This document shows positions 1 through 6,081 of a stretch of DNA of 7,421 nucleotides, one piece after another. The position numbers and the translations under genes are program-made. Source of the stretch: Chloroflexota bacterium (GTDB lineage Bacteria; Chloroflexota; Dehalococcoidia; JACQGW01); contig JACQGW010000131.1 in assembly GCA_016199325.1 (NCBI GenBank), forward strand, positions 1-7,421, read 5' to 3'. Each line of letters begins with the position of its first letter. The stretch's first letter is position 1. The notes below the pieces were generated by a model. The model ran no database searches. It was not told the origin of the DNA and saw only the letters and a program-made list of their open reading frames with translations.

Positions 1-46
1 GTCCCCCACGCTACCCTACCAGGTCATGGTCTGCCGCTCAAGCTGA

Positions 47-80
47 GAGCCGATCACACCAGCAGGTTTGGCCTCGGCTC
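47..80 (-). terminator. weak candidate hairpin downstream of the subtilase gene
   Basis: A 7-bp inverted repeat (GAGCCGA at 47-53 and TCGGCTC at 74-80, 20-nt loop) begins 3 bp beyond the subtilase stop codon. It could end the leftward transcript. There is no following T-tract on the minus strand and the loop is long, so it does not qualify as a canonical intrinsic terminator. Nothing else is recognisable in positions 1-82. Confidence 0.2.
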
Positions 81-82
81 GG

Positions 83-3000
83 TCATTCCCTACACTGGTT
101 GCACGAAAAAAAGGCTAGCGAGGAGCCGGCGGGGATGGAGGGGAACCGGGTATCAGCCTTGCCCATGTTGACGAAGAAGCGGGGCCGCGTCGGGTTCATG
201 GTGTACCAGCCGACATCGGGCGACCGATCGACCAGTCCGCTGGATGGAGTCTCACCCAGCTCCAGGTTCGTGTACGACTCGACGGCGAAGTCGAACGGCT
301 GTCCGGCGGCCAGTCCAATCGCCGCCGCCGGCACGGAGAGCGTCGCGATGGACGTCCGAACGCCGCTGCCGAGGTCGCTCACCCGGACCCACTTGTTGGT
401 CCGGAGGTTGTAGACGTACACGCTGTTGAGGCCGTTGAACGTGCCGGTCTCCAACGCGCCGCGGTCGGTGTTGAAGACGGCGTAGTCGGGGACGCCATCC
501 CGGTCGAAGTCGACGGGAATGTCGAATTCGGCCTCGAACGGGATGGTGCGCGCGCCGTAGGTCTTGACGGCGAACTCTACCGTGTTCGTCACGATGCCCG
601 GACCCGGCGTCAAGTAGCGCACGCCGACGTACTGGACATCCATCGGCGAGAATGCGGAGCCCGCGGTCTCCGGTGGGTCGAAGCCCACCAGGTTGAAGAT
701 GCTCGCCGTGCCGGCCACGGAGCCAGGATTGTCCAGCATGATCACGGGTGCAGCGTCCGGCCCGAAGCCGTTCAACATGAGCCCGCCGGCCGACGCCCGC
801 ACGTCCGCCGCCGCTCGGGGCAGGACGTACCAGGCGATATGCGCCGTCTGGCTGATCTCGTCGCGCACCCAGACGTAGCCGCCGCTCTCGACCTTGCTGA
901 GGTTCGTGCCGCTGCCCGTGCCGGTGCCGGCCAGCGTCCAGGGCGGCAACTGGCGGCCGTCCACGCCGACGTTCACGCCGGCCGTCGCGCTGCCGCCGGG
1001 CGGGATGGTCAGCGACGCCGGCGAGACGTCGATCGAGAAGCCCGGCGGCGGTGCGTACTGGGTTGTCGCGCTCAGCGCGTAGGTCTTCGTCTGGGTCGAG
1101 TGGTTGGTAACGGTGATTACCCGGCTCTCTGTAACCGTCGAGAGGACGGCCGGAATGCCGAAATGGATGCTCGCCACAGCACCGGAGCGGACCGTCGTCT
1201 GGAGCTGGGCCGCGCCAACGAGGTCGACCCGGCCGGCGCCCGCCAGGCTGATCGGCGCCCGGTTCGTCTCCGTCACGTTGCTGCCAACGTAGAGCGCCGG
1301 CGACGAGGAGTTGACCAGCAACGCCTCGGCCTCGACCGGCGACCAGTCGGGATGGAGCTGCCTGACCAGCGCGAGCGCCCCGGCGACGTGGGGCGCTGCC
1401 ATCGACGTGCCGGACATCGCGGCGGTCCTATCCCCGCTGCCGGCGCGGGCCGAGATGATGCCGACGCCGGGCGCGGCGATGTCGGGCTTCAGAACGCCGC
1501 GGCGGCCAGGGCCGCGGCTCGTGAAGGAAGCCAGCGTGTCCGTCAGATCGGGCCGGTCGATGGCGTTGGCGAAGCTCATCGTGGCGGCCACATTCCCGCC
1601 GCCGGCGATGACACCGCGCAGGGGAGCCACGTCGGCGTTCGCCATCGCGACGGCAGGAATCGTCACCGGCTGCCCGGCGCTCGCAAACGCCAGCGGCGCC
1701 TGGCCGGGGAGCATCACCAGGATCATCCCGACGGCCCCGGCCCGCTGGGCATTGTAGGCTTTCTGGGAGACGGCGCAGATGCCGCGGTCGACGACCGCGA
1801 TCTTGCCGACCAGCGAGCCGGCCGGGAACGGGCTGGGTCCGGCGTCCGAGCCGACGTTGCAGCCCAGATTCGCCCGCGAGTCGCTCGTCAGCGTAATGGC
1901 GCTCCTGCCCTCGACGAGCGACCCGACCGTCGGAGCGAGCATCGATCGCGACCAGGGCTGCCACGTCATCGGGAGGAGTCCGCCGGTCAGGGTCGGCGGC
2001 TCGGTCACCTGGAGGCCATACATCGTCTGGCCGCTGGAGAAGGACGCCGCGACGCTCAGCACCCTGTCGGCCGAGGCCGGGTCGCCGGTGATGAACGGCA
2101 CGTCGCCGGAGTTGCCGGCCGAGACAGCCACGGCAATGCCGACGTCGACGGCGTGGCTGGCGGCGGCAACCAGCTCGGGGCTGCCGGCGAAGATGTCGCC
2201 GATCGACATGTTGATGACGTCGAGGTGGTCGCTCACGCTGCCGTCCTGGTTCGGGTCGGCGGCGCGCTCCATGGCCTCGAGCATCGCCAGTCCGCTACAG
2301 GAGGTGCTGACGCTGGAGCAGACCTTGTAGGCGTAGAGCGCCGCCGCCGGGGCGACGCCGTGGTAGAGCGGCGGGTCCGTCGGGTCGGCACCACTGTTCC
2401 GCCCGTCGAAATCGCTGGGGATGCTCCCGTTGACCGAGCTGTTCGGCACGCCGAAGCCGGCGGCGATGCCGGCGACGTGCGTGCCATGCCCGTCGAGGTC
2501 GATCGGGTCGGCGTCCAGCGTCCGGGTCAGCACACGGAGAGCCACCGGGATGCTGGCATTGTTGCCGGTCCAGAGATCGCCGACGAAGTCGTGGCCGCCG
2601 GCCACCTTCGCCGTCGGGAAGAGCGAGGCACCCTGCCAGGTATCGGTGATGACCGAGGCGTTCCCCGGCTCGACGGCGAAGTCGTAGGCGTCGACGGTGC
2701 CGGGACCGCCGAAGTTCCGGTGGGTGTAGTCGATGCCGGTGTCGATGATGGCGATCTTCACCCCGCGCCCGTCCAGGCCAAGCTGCGTGCGCACCTGTTC
2801 GGCGCCGATGAACGGCACGCTACGGTACAGGTCGAGCTGGAGGTCGGGGACGACGTGAACGGCCTTCACGCCGGGCAGTTGCGAAAGGCTGGCCAGATCC
2901 CGCCTGGCAACGCCGGAGACCGCCACGCCATTGGCGAGCGCGGTCAACTGGCCGGTCACTTTGCCATAGCCGGCGGCGGCGGCGACGACTGGCACCTGAG

Positions 3001-3484
3001 CCTGCTTGAGATGGGCGGTATAGGCAACCTGGTAGGCTCGCCGAGCGGCGGCCGCCGGGCCGAGGCTGGTCTTCGTCTCCTGGTAGACGCCGGCCAGCGG
3101 CTTGCCCGCCATCTCGATCAGGACGTCGACGATCTCGTTCGGGTCGGCGCTCTGCCGCTGGAGCCGGTGGCCCAGAGCCCCACCGCCGGCGCCGTCGGGG
3201 CCATCGGTGGCCCCACCGCCCGCCATGCCGGCATCGGAAGACCCGTCGGGCGACTCCGGGAACCGGGGGTCTGCCCAATCGAATGGCTGGCTCGGGCCAA
3301 TCGGTGCTGCCGCCATCGGATGCTCACCGCCAGCAAAGGCGATGCGCTCGCTCGGTTCGGTCGCGGCCGCCGCAGTCGTGGCCGGCGGCACCGTCAGGAG
3401 TGGCACCAGCGCCAGTTGGAGGACGACGAGGGCGTGAAGACAGGGACGCATGCGGGCAAGCCATGGAAACGATGCCGGCTTCAC
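83..3484 (-). CDS. secreted Vpr-like subtilisin-family (S8) serine protease with PA domain
   Basis: Extracellular endopeptidase of 1133 residues. The GTG start at 3484-3482 is preceded by GAGGG 9 nt upstream; the in-frame ATG at residue 12 has no such site. Visible in order: signal peptide (about 1-41, hydrophobic core LHALVVLQLALVPLL, Ala-rich end); Gly/Asp-rich linker (80-106); I9-type inhibitory propeptide (about 115-218); catalytic domain with Asp248 (AIIDTG), His333 (DGHGTHVAG), oxyanion Asn458 (SAGNSG) and Ser694 (SGTSMAAPHVAG); a PA domain inserted at about 490-640 between Asn and Ser; Fn3/Ig-like beta regions from about 770; and a DxDxDG calcium-loop-like motif at 992-1000. The mature part has six cysteines in three close pairs (389/396, 542/570, 1128/1131), suggesting local disulfides. 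I see no LPXTG, lipobox or C-terminal membrane anchor, so it is probably released. PA insertion and order match the Vpr/C5a-peptidase branch; substrate is unknown. It is divergent from the ammonia-lyase gene. Confidence 0.95.
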   Translation of the reverse strand: MKPASFPWLARMRPCLHALVVLQLALVPLLTVPPATTAAAATEPSERIAFAGGEHPMAAAPIGPSQPFDWADPRFPESPDGSSDAGMAGGGATDGPDGAGGGALGHRLQRQSADPNEIVDVLIEMAGKPLAGVYQETKTSLGPAAAARRAYQVAYTAHLKQAQVPVVAAAAGYGKVTGQLTALANGVAVSGVARRDLASLSQLPGVKAVHVVPDLQLDLYRSVPFIGAEQVRTQLGLDGRGVKIAIIDTGIDYTHRNFGGPGTVDAYDFAVEPGNASVITDTWQGASLFPTAKVAGGHDFVGDLWTGNNASIPVALRVLTRTLDADPIDLDGHGTHVAGIAAGFGVPNSSVNGSIPSDFDGRNSGADPTDPPLYHGVAPAAALYAYKVCSSVSTSCSGLAMLEAMERAADPNQDGSVSDHLDVINMSIGDIFAGSPELVAAASHAVDVGIAVAVSAGNSGDVPFITGDPASADRVLSVAASFSSGQTMYGLQVTEPPTLTGGLLPMTWQPWSRSMLAPTVGSLVEGRSAITLTSDSRANLGCNVGSDAGPSPFPAGSLVGKIAVVDRGICAVSQKAYNAQRAGAVGMILVMLPGQAPLAFASAGQPVTIPAVAMANADVAPLRGVIAGGGNVAATMSFANAIDRPDLTDTLASFTSRGPGRRGVLKPDIAAPGVGIISARAGSGDRTAAMSGTSMAAPHVAGALALVRQLHPDWSPVEAEALLVNSSSPALYVGSNVTETNRAPISLAGAGRVDLVGAAQLQTTVRSGAVASIHFGIPAVLSTVTESRVITVTNHSTQTKTYALSATTQYAPPPGFSIDVSPASLTIPPGGSATAGVNVGVDGRQLPPWTLAGTGTGSGTNLSKVESGGYVWVRDEISQTAHIAWYVLPRAAADVRASAGGLMLNGFGPDAAPVIMLDNPGSVAGTASIFNLVGFDPPETAGSAFSPMDVQYVGVRYLTPGPGIVTNTVEFAVKTYGARTIPFEAEFDIPVDFDRDGVPDYAVFNTDRGALETGTFNGLNSVYVYNLRTNKWVRVSDLGSGVRTSIATLSVPAAAIGLAAGQPFDFAVESYTNLELGETPSSGLVDRSPDVGWYTMNPTRPRFFVNMGKADTRFPSIPAGSSLAFFSCNQCRE

Positions 3485-3493
3485 GATCTTCTT

Positions 3494-3498
3494 CCCTC
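3494..3498 (-). promoter_or_regulatory. ribosome binding site of the subtilase gene
   Basis: The minus strand reads GAGGG, then 9 nt, then GTG. This decides the start: the gene opens with GTG at 3484-3482. The alternative ATG at codon 12 would still leave a signal peptide but has no Shine-Dalgarno-like sequence before it. Confidence 0.65.
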
Positions 3499-3547
3499 AG
3501 ATTGGTGAATCTCGCACGCGACCGGAACGGTGCGAAGTCCGGGAATG

Positions 3548-3569
3548 GCTACCTGAGTCGTCAGGTAGC
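3548..3569. repeat. perfect inverted repeat, 9-bp arms and 4-nt loop
   Basis: GCTACCTGA at 3548-3556, GTCG loop, and its exact reverse complement TCAGGTAGC at 3561-3569. It lies 64 bp upstream of the subtilase start and downstream of the predicted start of transcription, so it could be a repressor operator or an RNA hairpin in the 5' leader. It has no adjacent T-tract, so I do not call it a terminator. Confidence 0.6.
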
Positions 3570-3600
3570 GAACCGAGAAGAGCGACACGCCAGAACAACC

Positions 3601-3616
3601 GCTCGGACGTCCGAGC
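3601..3616. repeat. perfect 16-bp palindrome, possible operator
   Basis: GCTCGGACGTCCGAGC reads identically on both strands with no spacer. The dyad form and its position (about 117 bp before the subtilase start, about 75 bp downstream of the predicted transcription start) fit a dimeric regulator site. No regulator gene is in the window to pair with it. In GC-rich DNA a 16-bp perfect palindrome is uncommon but not impossible by chance. Confidence 0.5.
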
Positions 3617-3696
3617 CATCGTCGGGGGTAACCTGGCCGACCGCGGATGCGCTATGGCAGCCGGCAAACCGGACGGACCGCTGCCCGGTCAGCGTT

Positions 3697-3725
3697 ACTA
3701 TATGGCTAGGATACCTGGGTGTCAA
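3697..3725 (-). promoter_or_regulatory. sigma70-type promoter for the subtilase gene
   Basis: On the minus strand the -35 box is TTGACA (3725-3720, a perfect consensus match), the spacer is exactly 17 bp, and the -10 box is TATAGT (3702-3697, five of six consensus bases). Transcription would start near 3690, giving a 5' leader of about 206 nt before the GTG start. The leader contains the two perfect inverted repeats at 3601-3616 and 3548-3569. Such an AT-containing match stands out from the GC-rich surroundings. Activity is predicted only. Confidence 0.7.
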
Positions 3726-3728
3726 GTA

Positions 3729-3758
3729 GTCAGATGGGAGTATGTCAGATGGGAGTAT
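3729..3758. repeat. perfect tandem duplication of a 15-bp unit next to the subtilase promoter
   Basis: GTCAGATGGGAGTAT occurs twice, back to back, at 3729-3743 and 3744-3758 with no mismatch. The repeat ends 3 bp upstream of the -35 box of the minus-strand promoter, covering roughly -39 to -68, where activators or response regulators commonly bind direct repeats. The 15-bp period is not a whole number of helical turns, so adjacent units would face different sides. A recent replication-slippage duplication is the main alternative. Confidence 0.8.
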
Positions 3759-3807
3759 TCCACACGGGCGAGGACGGCTTTCATCTGATGACGCTCGCCG
3801 GCGCCGC

Positions 3808-3836
3808 TTGCGTCCCTCCCCGAACCCTTGCATAAT
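3808..3836 (+). promoter_or_regulatory. weak candidate rightward promoter for the ammonia-lyase gene
   Basis: TTGCGT (3808-3813, three of six -35 consensus bases), a 17-bp spacer and CATAAT (3831-3836, five of six -10 consensus bases). It points towards the lyase but lies about 350 bp before it, so the leader would pass through the whole REP cluster. I see no better match nearer the gene. Confidence 0.35.
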
Positions 3837-3893
3837 CTGGACAGTGGGAATCAGAGTAGCGAGTGATGAGTGAAGGGCGAGATCCCTGCGTTG

Positions 3894-3951
3894 TCATGCT
3901 GAGCCGCAGCGAAGCATCTCCCCGGCGCACGCTGGGGGATCGTGGGAGATG
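3894..3951. repeat. REP-like doublet, right arm truncated
   Basis: The left arm (3894-3921) has the exact family sequence, starting TCATGCTGAGCCGC and ending GAAGCATCTCC. After a 23-bp spacer, GGAGATG at 3945-3951 falls exactly where the right arm should begin, but the sequence then departs from the family. This looks like a full doublet whose right arm has been lost, with another doublet beginning 12 bp later. Confidence 0.7.
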
Positions 3952-3963
3952 GGAGGACCTTGG

Positions 3964-4042
3964 TCATGCTGAGCCGCAGCGAAGCATCTCCCCCGCTCGA
4001 ACCAGCAGCGTCAAGGAGATGCCTCGCTGCGGCTCAGCATGA
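3964..4042. repeat. REP-like inverted doublet (79 bp)
   Basis: Two 28-bp arms in inverted orientation (3964-3991 and 4015-4042) flank a 23-bp spacer; the arms differ at one position (GCCTC for GCTTC in the right arm). Each arm can fold on its own (ATGCT paired with AGCAT), and each carries GGAG directly 5' of that hairpin, facing inward. The two arms can also pair with each other into one long hairpin. The layout resembles paired REP elements (BIMEs). It lies in the presumed leader of the lyase transcript. Confidence 0.85.
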
Positions 4043-4088
4043 CAGACGGGGGCTCAGCAAGGCAGCGTTCCCCCGAGTTCCTACGAGC

Positions 4089-4107
4089 TCGCTGCGGCTC
4101 AGCATGA
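4089..4107. repeat. solitary partial REP-like arm
   Basis: Nineteen bases, TCGCTGCGGCTCAGCATGA, match the distal part of the right arm exactly. The proximal GGAGATGC part is replaced by unrelated sequence. It ends 80 bp before the lyase start codon. Confidence 0.7.
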
Positions 4108-4176
4108 CTACTGGACGGGGAGCCGCCAGGGATGGCGAGTGACGTGCCGGACGCACCACTAACGGGACCGCACGCA

Positions 4177-4182
4177 GGGAGG
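4177..4182 (+). promoter_or_regulatory. ribosome binding site of the ammonia-lyase gene
   Basis: GGGAGG ends 5 nt before the ATG at 4188-4190. It is the strongest Shine-Dalgarno match in the window and fixes the start. Confidence 0.8.
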
Positions 4183-4187
4183 CACAG

Positions 4188-5831
4188 ATGTTGACCGGAA
4201 CGCAGACCATTGAGCTCGACGGCGAGCGTCTGACACTCGAACAGGTCGTCGCCGCAGCCCGGGGCGCCGAGGGCGGCCGGCCGATCGTCCGACTGGCGGC
4301 GGGCGCACGGGAACGGCTCACGGCAACTCGGGAGTACATCGAGGATCGCTGGCTGAGCGACGACGCCCCGGCCATCTACGGCTTCAACACCGGCGTCGGC
4401 CCGCTCAAGGAGAAGCGCATCCCGGTCGCCGAGAACCAGCGATTCCAGGCGTTCATTCTGAGCTCCCACAGCGCCGGCGTCGGCCCGCCGCTCCCGGAGG
4501 ACGCCGTTCGCGCGACGATGCTCCTGCGGGTCAACGCGCTGGCGAAGAACTGCTCCGGCATCCGGCCGGTCGTGCTCGACCGGCTGCTCGACATGCTGAA
4601 CCGCGGCGTTCACCCGGTCATTCCAGAAATCGGCTCGGTCGGCGCCAGCGGCGATCTCGCCCCGCTCGCCCACCTGGCGGCGGCGATGGTCGGCCATCCC
4701 CGCGCCGAGGCGTTCTACCAGGGCAGGCGATTGCCGGCGCCCACCGCGCTCCAGGCCGCCGGCATTGCGCCGGCCACGTTCACGTTGGAGGCCAAGGACG
4801 CCCTCGCTCTGGTCAACGGCAGCACGATGACGCTTGGCATCGGCGTCCTGGCCCTGGCGGATGCCTGGGAGATCGCCCGGAATGCCGACGTCGCCCTCGC
4901 CCTCACACTGGAGGCGGTCCGCGGCGAGCCGGCCGCTTTCGACCACCGCATTCAGGCCGCCCGCAACCACCCCGGCCAGGTCGCCGCGGCCGCCAACGTC
5001 CGCGCCCTGATCCGCGGGAGCGCCCGGACGACGGAGGCGGCCCGGGCGGTTCGGTTCCCCGAGGAGGCGCGGTCGGGCGATGGCCCGCCGCCGCCCCGCG
5101 TTCAGGACGCCTATTCGATCCGCTGCGCCCCCCAGGTCCACGGCGCCGCCCGCGACGTCCTGACATTCGTCGGCCAGGTGCTGGAACGAGAGGCGAACGC
5201 GGCCACGGACAATCCCCTCGTCTTTCCCGACGGCAACGGCGGCTACGAGATGCTGAGCGGCGGCAACTTCCACGGCGAGCCGCTGGCCTTCGCCCTGGAC
5301 TTCCTGGCGATGGCCGTCGCCGAGCTGGGGAACATCTCCGAGCGCCGCTCGTTCCGCCTGCTGGAGCCGACGCTCTCCTTCGGCGTCCCCGGCAACCTCG
5401 TCGGGGCGACGCCGGGCGTCAACACCGGCTTCGCCCTCGTCCAGTGCGCCGCCTCGGCCATCGTCAACGAGATGAAGACGCTGGCGATGCCGGCGAGCAC
5501 CGACTCGATCCCGACGAAGCGGAACCAGGAGGATCACGTAAGCATGTCCACCTGGTCCTCCAGAAAGGCGCGCCAGGTCGTCGAGCGCTGCCGGCAGGTC
5601 ATCGGCGTCGAGTACTTCTGCGCCTCGCAGGCGCTGGCGCTGGTCGAGCCGCTGATGGCCGCCTTCCCGCTCGGCGCCGGCACCGCCGCCGCCTGCGGCG
5701 CCATCCGCCGCCGCATCCCGCCGGTGGGCGAGGACCGCTGGATGCACGACGACATGGTGGCCGCCGAGCAGCTCGTCGCCACCGGCGAGGTGCTCGGCGC
5801 GGCACAGGCGGCGGTCGGGCCGCTGGGCTAG
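4188..5831 (+). CDS. hutH: histidine ammonia-lyase (HAL/PAL family, MIO enzyme)
   Basis: Cytosolic lyase of 547 residues that removes ammonia from L-histidine to give trans-urocanate, first step of histidine utilisation. The MIO cofactor forms from Ala153-Ser154-Gly155 in GSVGASGDLAPLAHLA. The residues used by Pseudomonas HutH are present: Tyr64 (YGFNTG), His94 in a Ser-His pair (SSHSAG), Asn210 (LVNGS), Gln306, Tyr309 and Arg312 (QDAYSIRC), Phe361 (GGNFHG) and Glu448 (NQEDHVSM). The Ser-His pair and QEDH favour histidine over phenylalanine or tyrosine. Departures from typical HutH are YGFNTGVG for YGxNTGFG, NGST for NGTQ, NFHGEP, and a charged, proline-rich stretch at about 280-303 that makes the protein longer than the usual roughly 510 residues. 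A clear ribosome binding site precedes the ATG. No other hut gene is in the window. A different aromatic or imidazole substrate remains possible. Confidence 0.9.
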   Translation: MLTGTQTIELDGERLTLEQVVAAARGAEGGRPIVRLAAGARERLTATREYIEDRWLSDDAPAIYGFNTGVGPLKEKRIPVAENQRFQAFILSSHSAGVGPPLPEDAVRATMLLRVNALAKNCSGIRPVVLDRLLDMLNRGVHPVIPEIGSVGASGDLAPLAHLAAAMVGHPRAEAFYQGRRLPAPTALQAAGIAPATFTLEAKDALALVNGSTMTLGIGVLALADAWEIARNADVALALTLEAVRGEPAAFDHRIQAARNHPGQVAAAANVRALIRGSARTTEAARAVRFPEEARSGDGPPPPRVQDAYSIRCAPQVHGAARDVLTFVGQVLEREANAATDNPLVFPDGNGGYEMLSGGNFHGEPLAFALDFLAMAVAELGNISERRSFRLLEPTLSFGVPGNLVGATPGVNTGFALVQCAASAIVNEMKTLAMPASTDSIPTKRNQEDHVSMSTWSSRKARQVVERCRQVIGVEYFCASQALALVEPLMAAFPLGAGTAAACGAIRRRIPPVGEDRWMHDDMVAAEQLVATGEVLGAAQAAVGPLG

Positions 5832-5840
5832 CGGAGCGCC

Positions 5841-5870
5841 GAACCGCCAAGACGCCAAGATCGCCAAGGA
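5841..5870. repeat. short GCCAAG-type tandem repeat
   Basis: Three imperfect units, ACCGCCAAG, ACGCCAAG and ATCGCCAAG, follow one another just 10 bp after the lyase stop codon. I recognise this AACCGCCAAGACGCCAAG style as an interspersed repeat seen in many environmental bacterial genomes; its function is unknown. It differs from the CGCAGAG-type repeat that follows but has the same rhythm. Confidence 0.6.
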
Positions 5871-5906
5871 TTTCGCCGAGGATGTCGCTCAGAACACCGA
5901 ACAGTA

Positions 5907-6050
5907 CGAACCGCAGAGACGCAGAGGACGCAGAGACGACGCAAAGAACGAGGTTTCTGGTTCCTCGTCTCTGGTTTCTGGCTGCCGCCGTGCTCCTCGA
6001 ACCAGAAACCACAAACCCGTCTTCGCGTTCTCCGCGCCTCTGCGGTTTCG
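5907..6050. repeat. large imperfect inverted repeat between lyase and amidase genes
   Basis: The left arm (about 5907-5963) runs from AACCGCAGAG (5909-5918) through CGCAGAG-type units to GGTTTCTGGTTC (5952-5963). The right arm (about 5999-6050) is its imperfect reverse complement, with GAACCAGAAACC at 5999-6010 and CTCTGCGGTT at 6038-6047. The roughly 35-nt centre carries another GGTTTCTGG (5973-5981). Transcribed, it could fold into a long imperfect hairpin that attenuates read-through or protects the upstream message. The form suggests a small non-coding mobile element; I see no flanking target duplication. Confidence 0.7.
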
Positions 6051-6081
6051 TCAGGCGCTCCTGGTCGTGTGCTGATCGCCG

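Larger units (their letters stand above)
3485..4187. other. 703-bp divergent intergenic region
   Basis: No convincing gene lies here. The half next to the subtilase (3485-3760) holds its ribosome binding site, two perfect inverted repeats, a strong minus-strand promoter and a tandem 15-bp repeat. The middle (3800-3845) holds a weaker plus-strand promoter candidate. The half next to the lyase (3894-4107) is a cluster of four REP-like arms, followed by about 80 bp ending in the lyase ribosome binding site. Open frames crossing the region (for example minus 3833-3561 and plus 3450-3788) lack ribosome binding sites and recognisable protein features. Confidence 0.85.

Noticed and set aside
839..3508. 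889-codon plus-strand open frame opposite the subtilase
   Set aside because: It is antisense to a gene with complete catalytic motifs. Its translation is Arg/Gly/Asp-rich with no domain, typical of the shadow frame in GC-rich genes.
3450..3788. 112-codon plus-strand open frame in the intergenic region
   Set aside because: It overlaps the subtilase start antisense, has no ribosome binding site or recognisable domain, and crosses the operator-like repeats.
3561..3833. 90-codon minus-strand open frame in the intergenic region
   Set aside because: The ATG at 3833 has no ribosome binding site, the predicted promoter lies inside it, and its ILPSD-ILPSD repeat is just the 15-bp tandem duplication translated.
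3894..4107. CRISPR array, considered because several near-identical 28-bp sequences recur
   Set aside because: The copies alternate in orientation, spacer lengths are irregular between units, spacers share sequence, and there are no cas genes.
4188..5831. Phenylalanine or tyrosine ammonia-lyase as the primary call
   Set aside because: The selectivity pair is Ser-His and the sequence has QEDHVSM with Glu448, as in histidine ammonia-lyases; PAL and TAL carry Phe-Leu or His-Leu and lack QEDH.
4011..5867. 618-codon minus-strand open frame opposite the ammonia-lyase
   Set aside because: It mirrors the lyase coding frame and its tail is translated REP-like repeats. No motif or ribosome binding site supports it.
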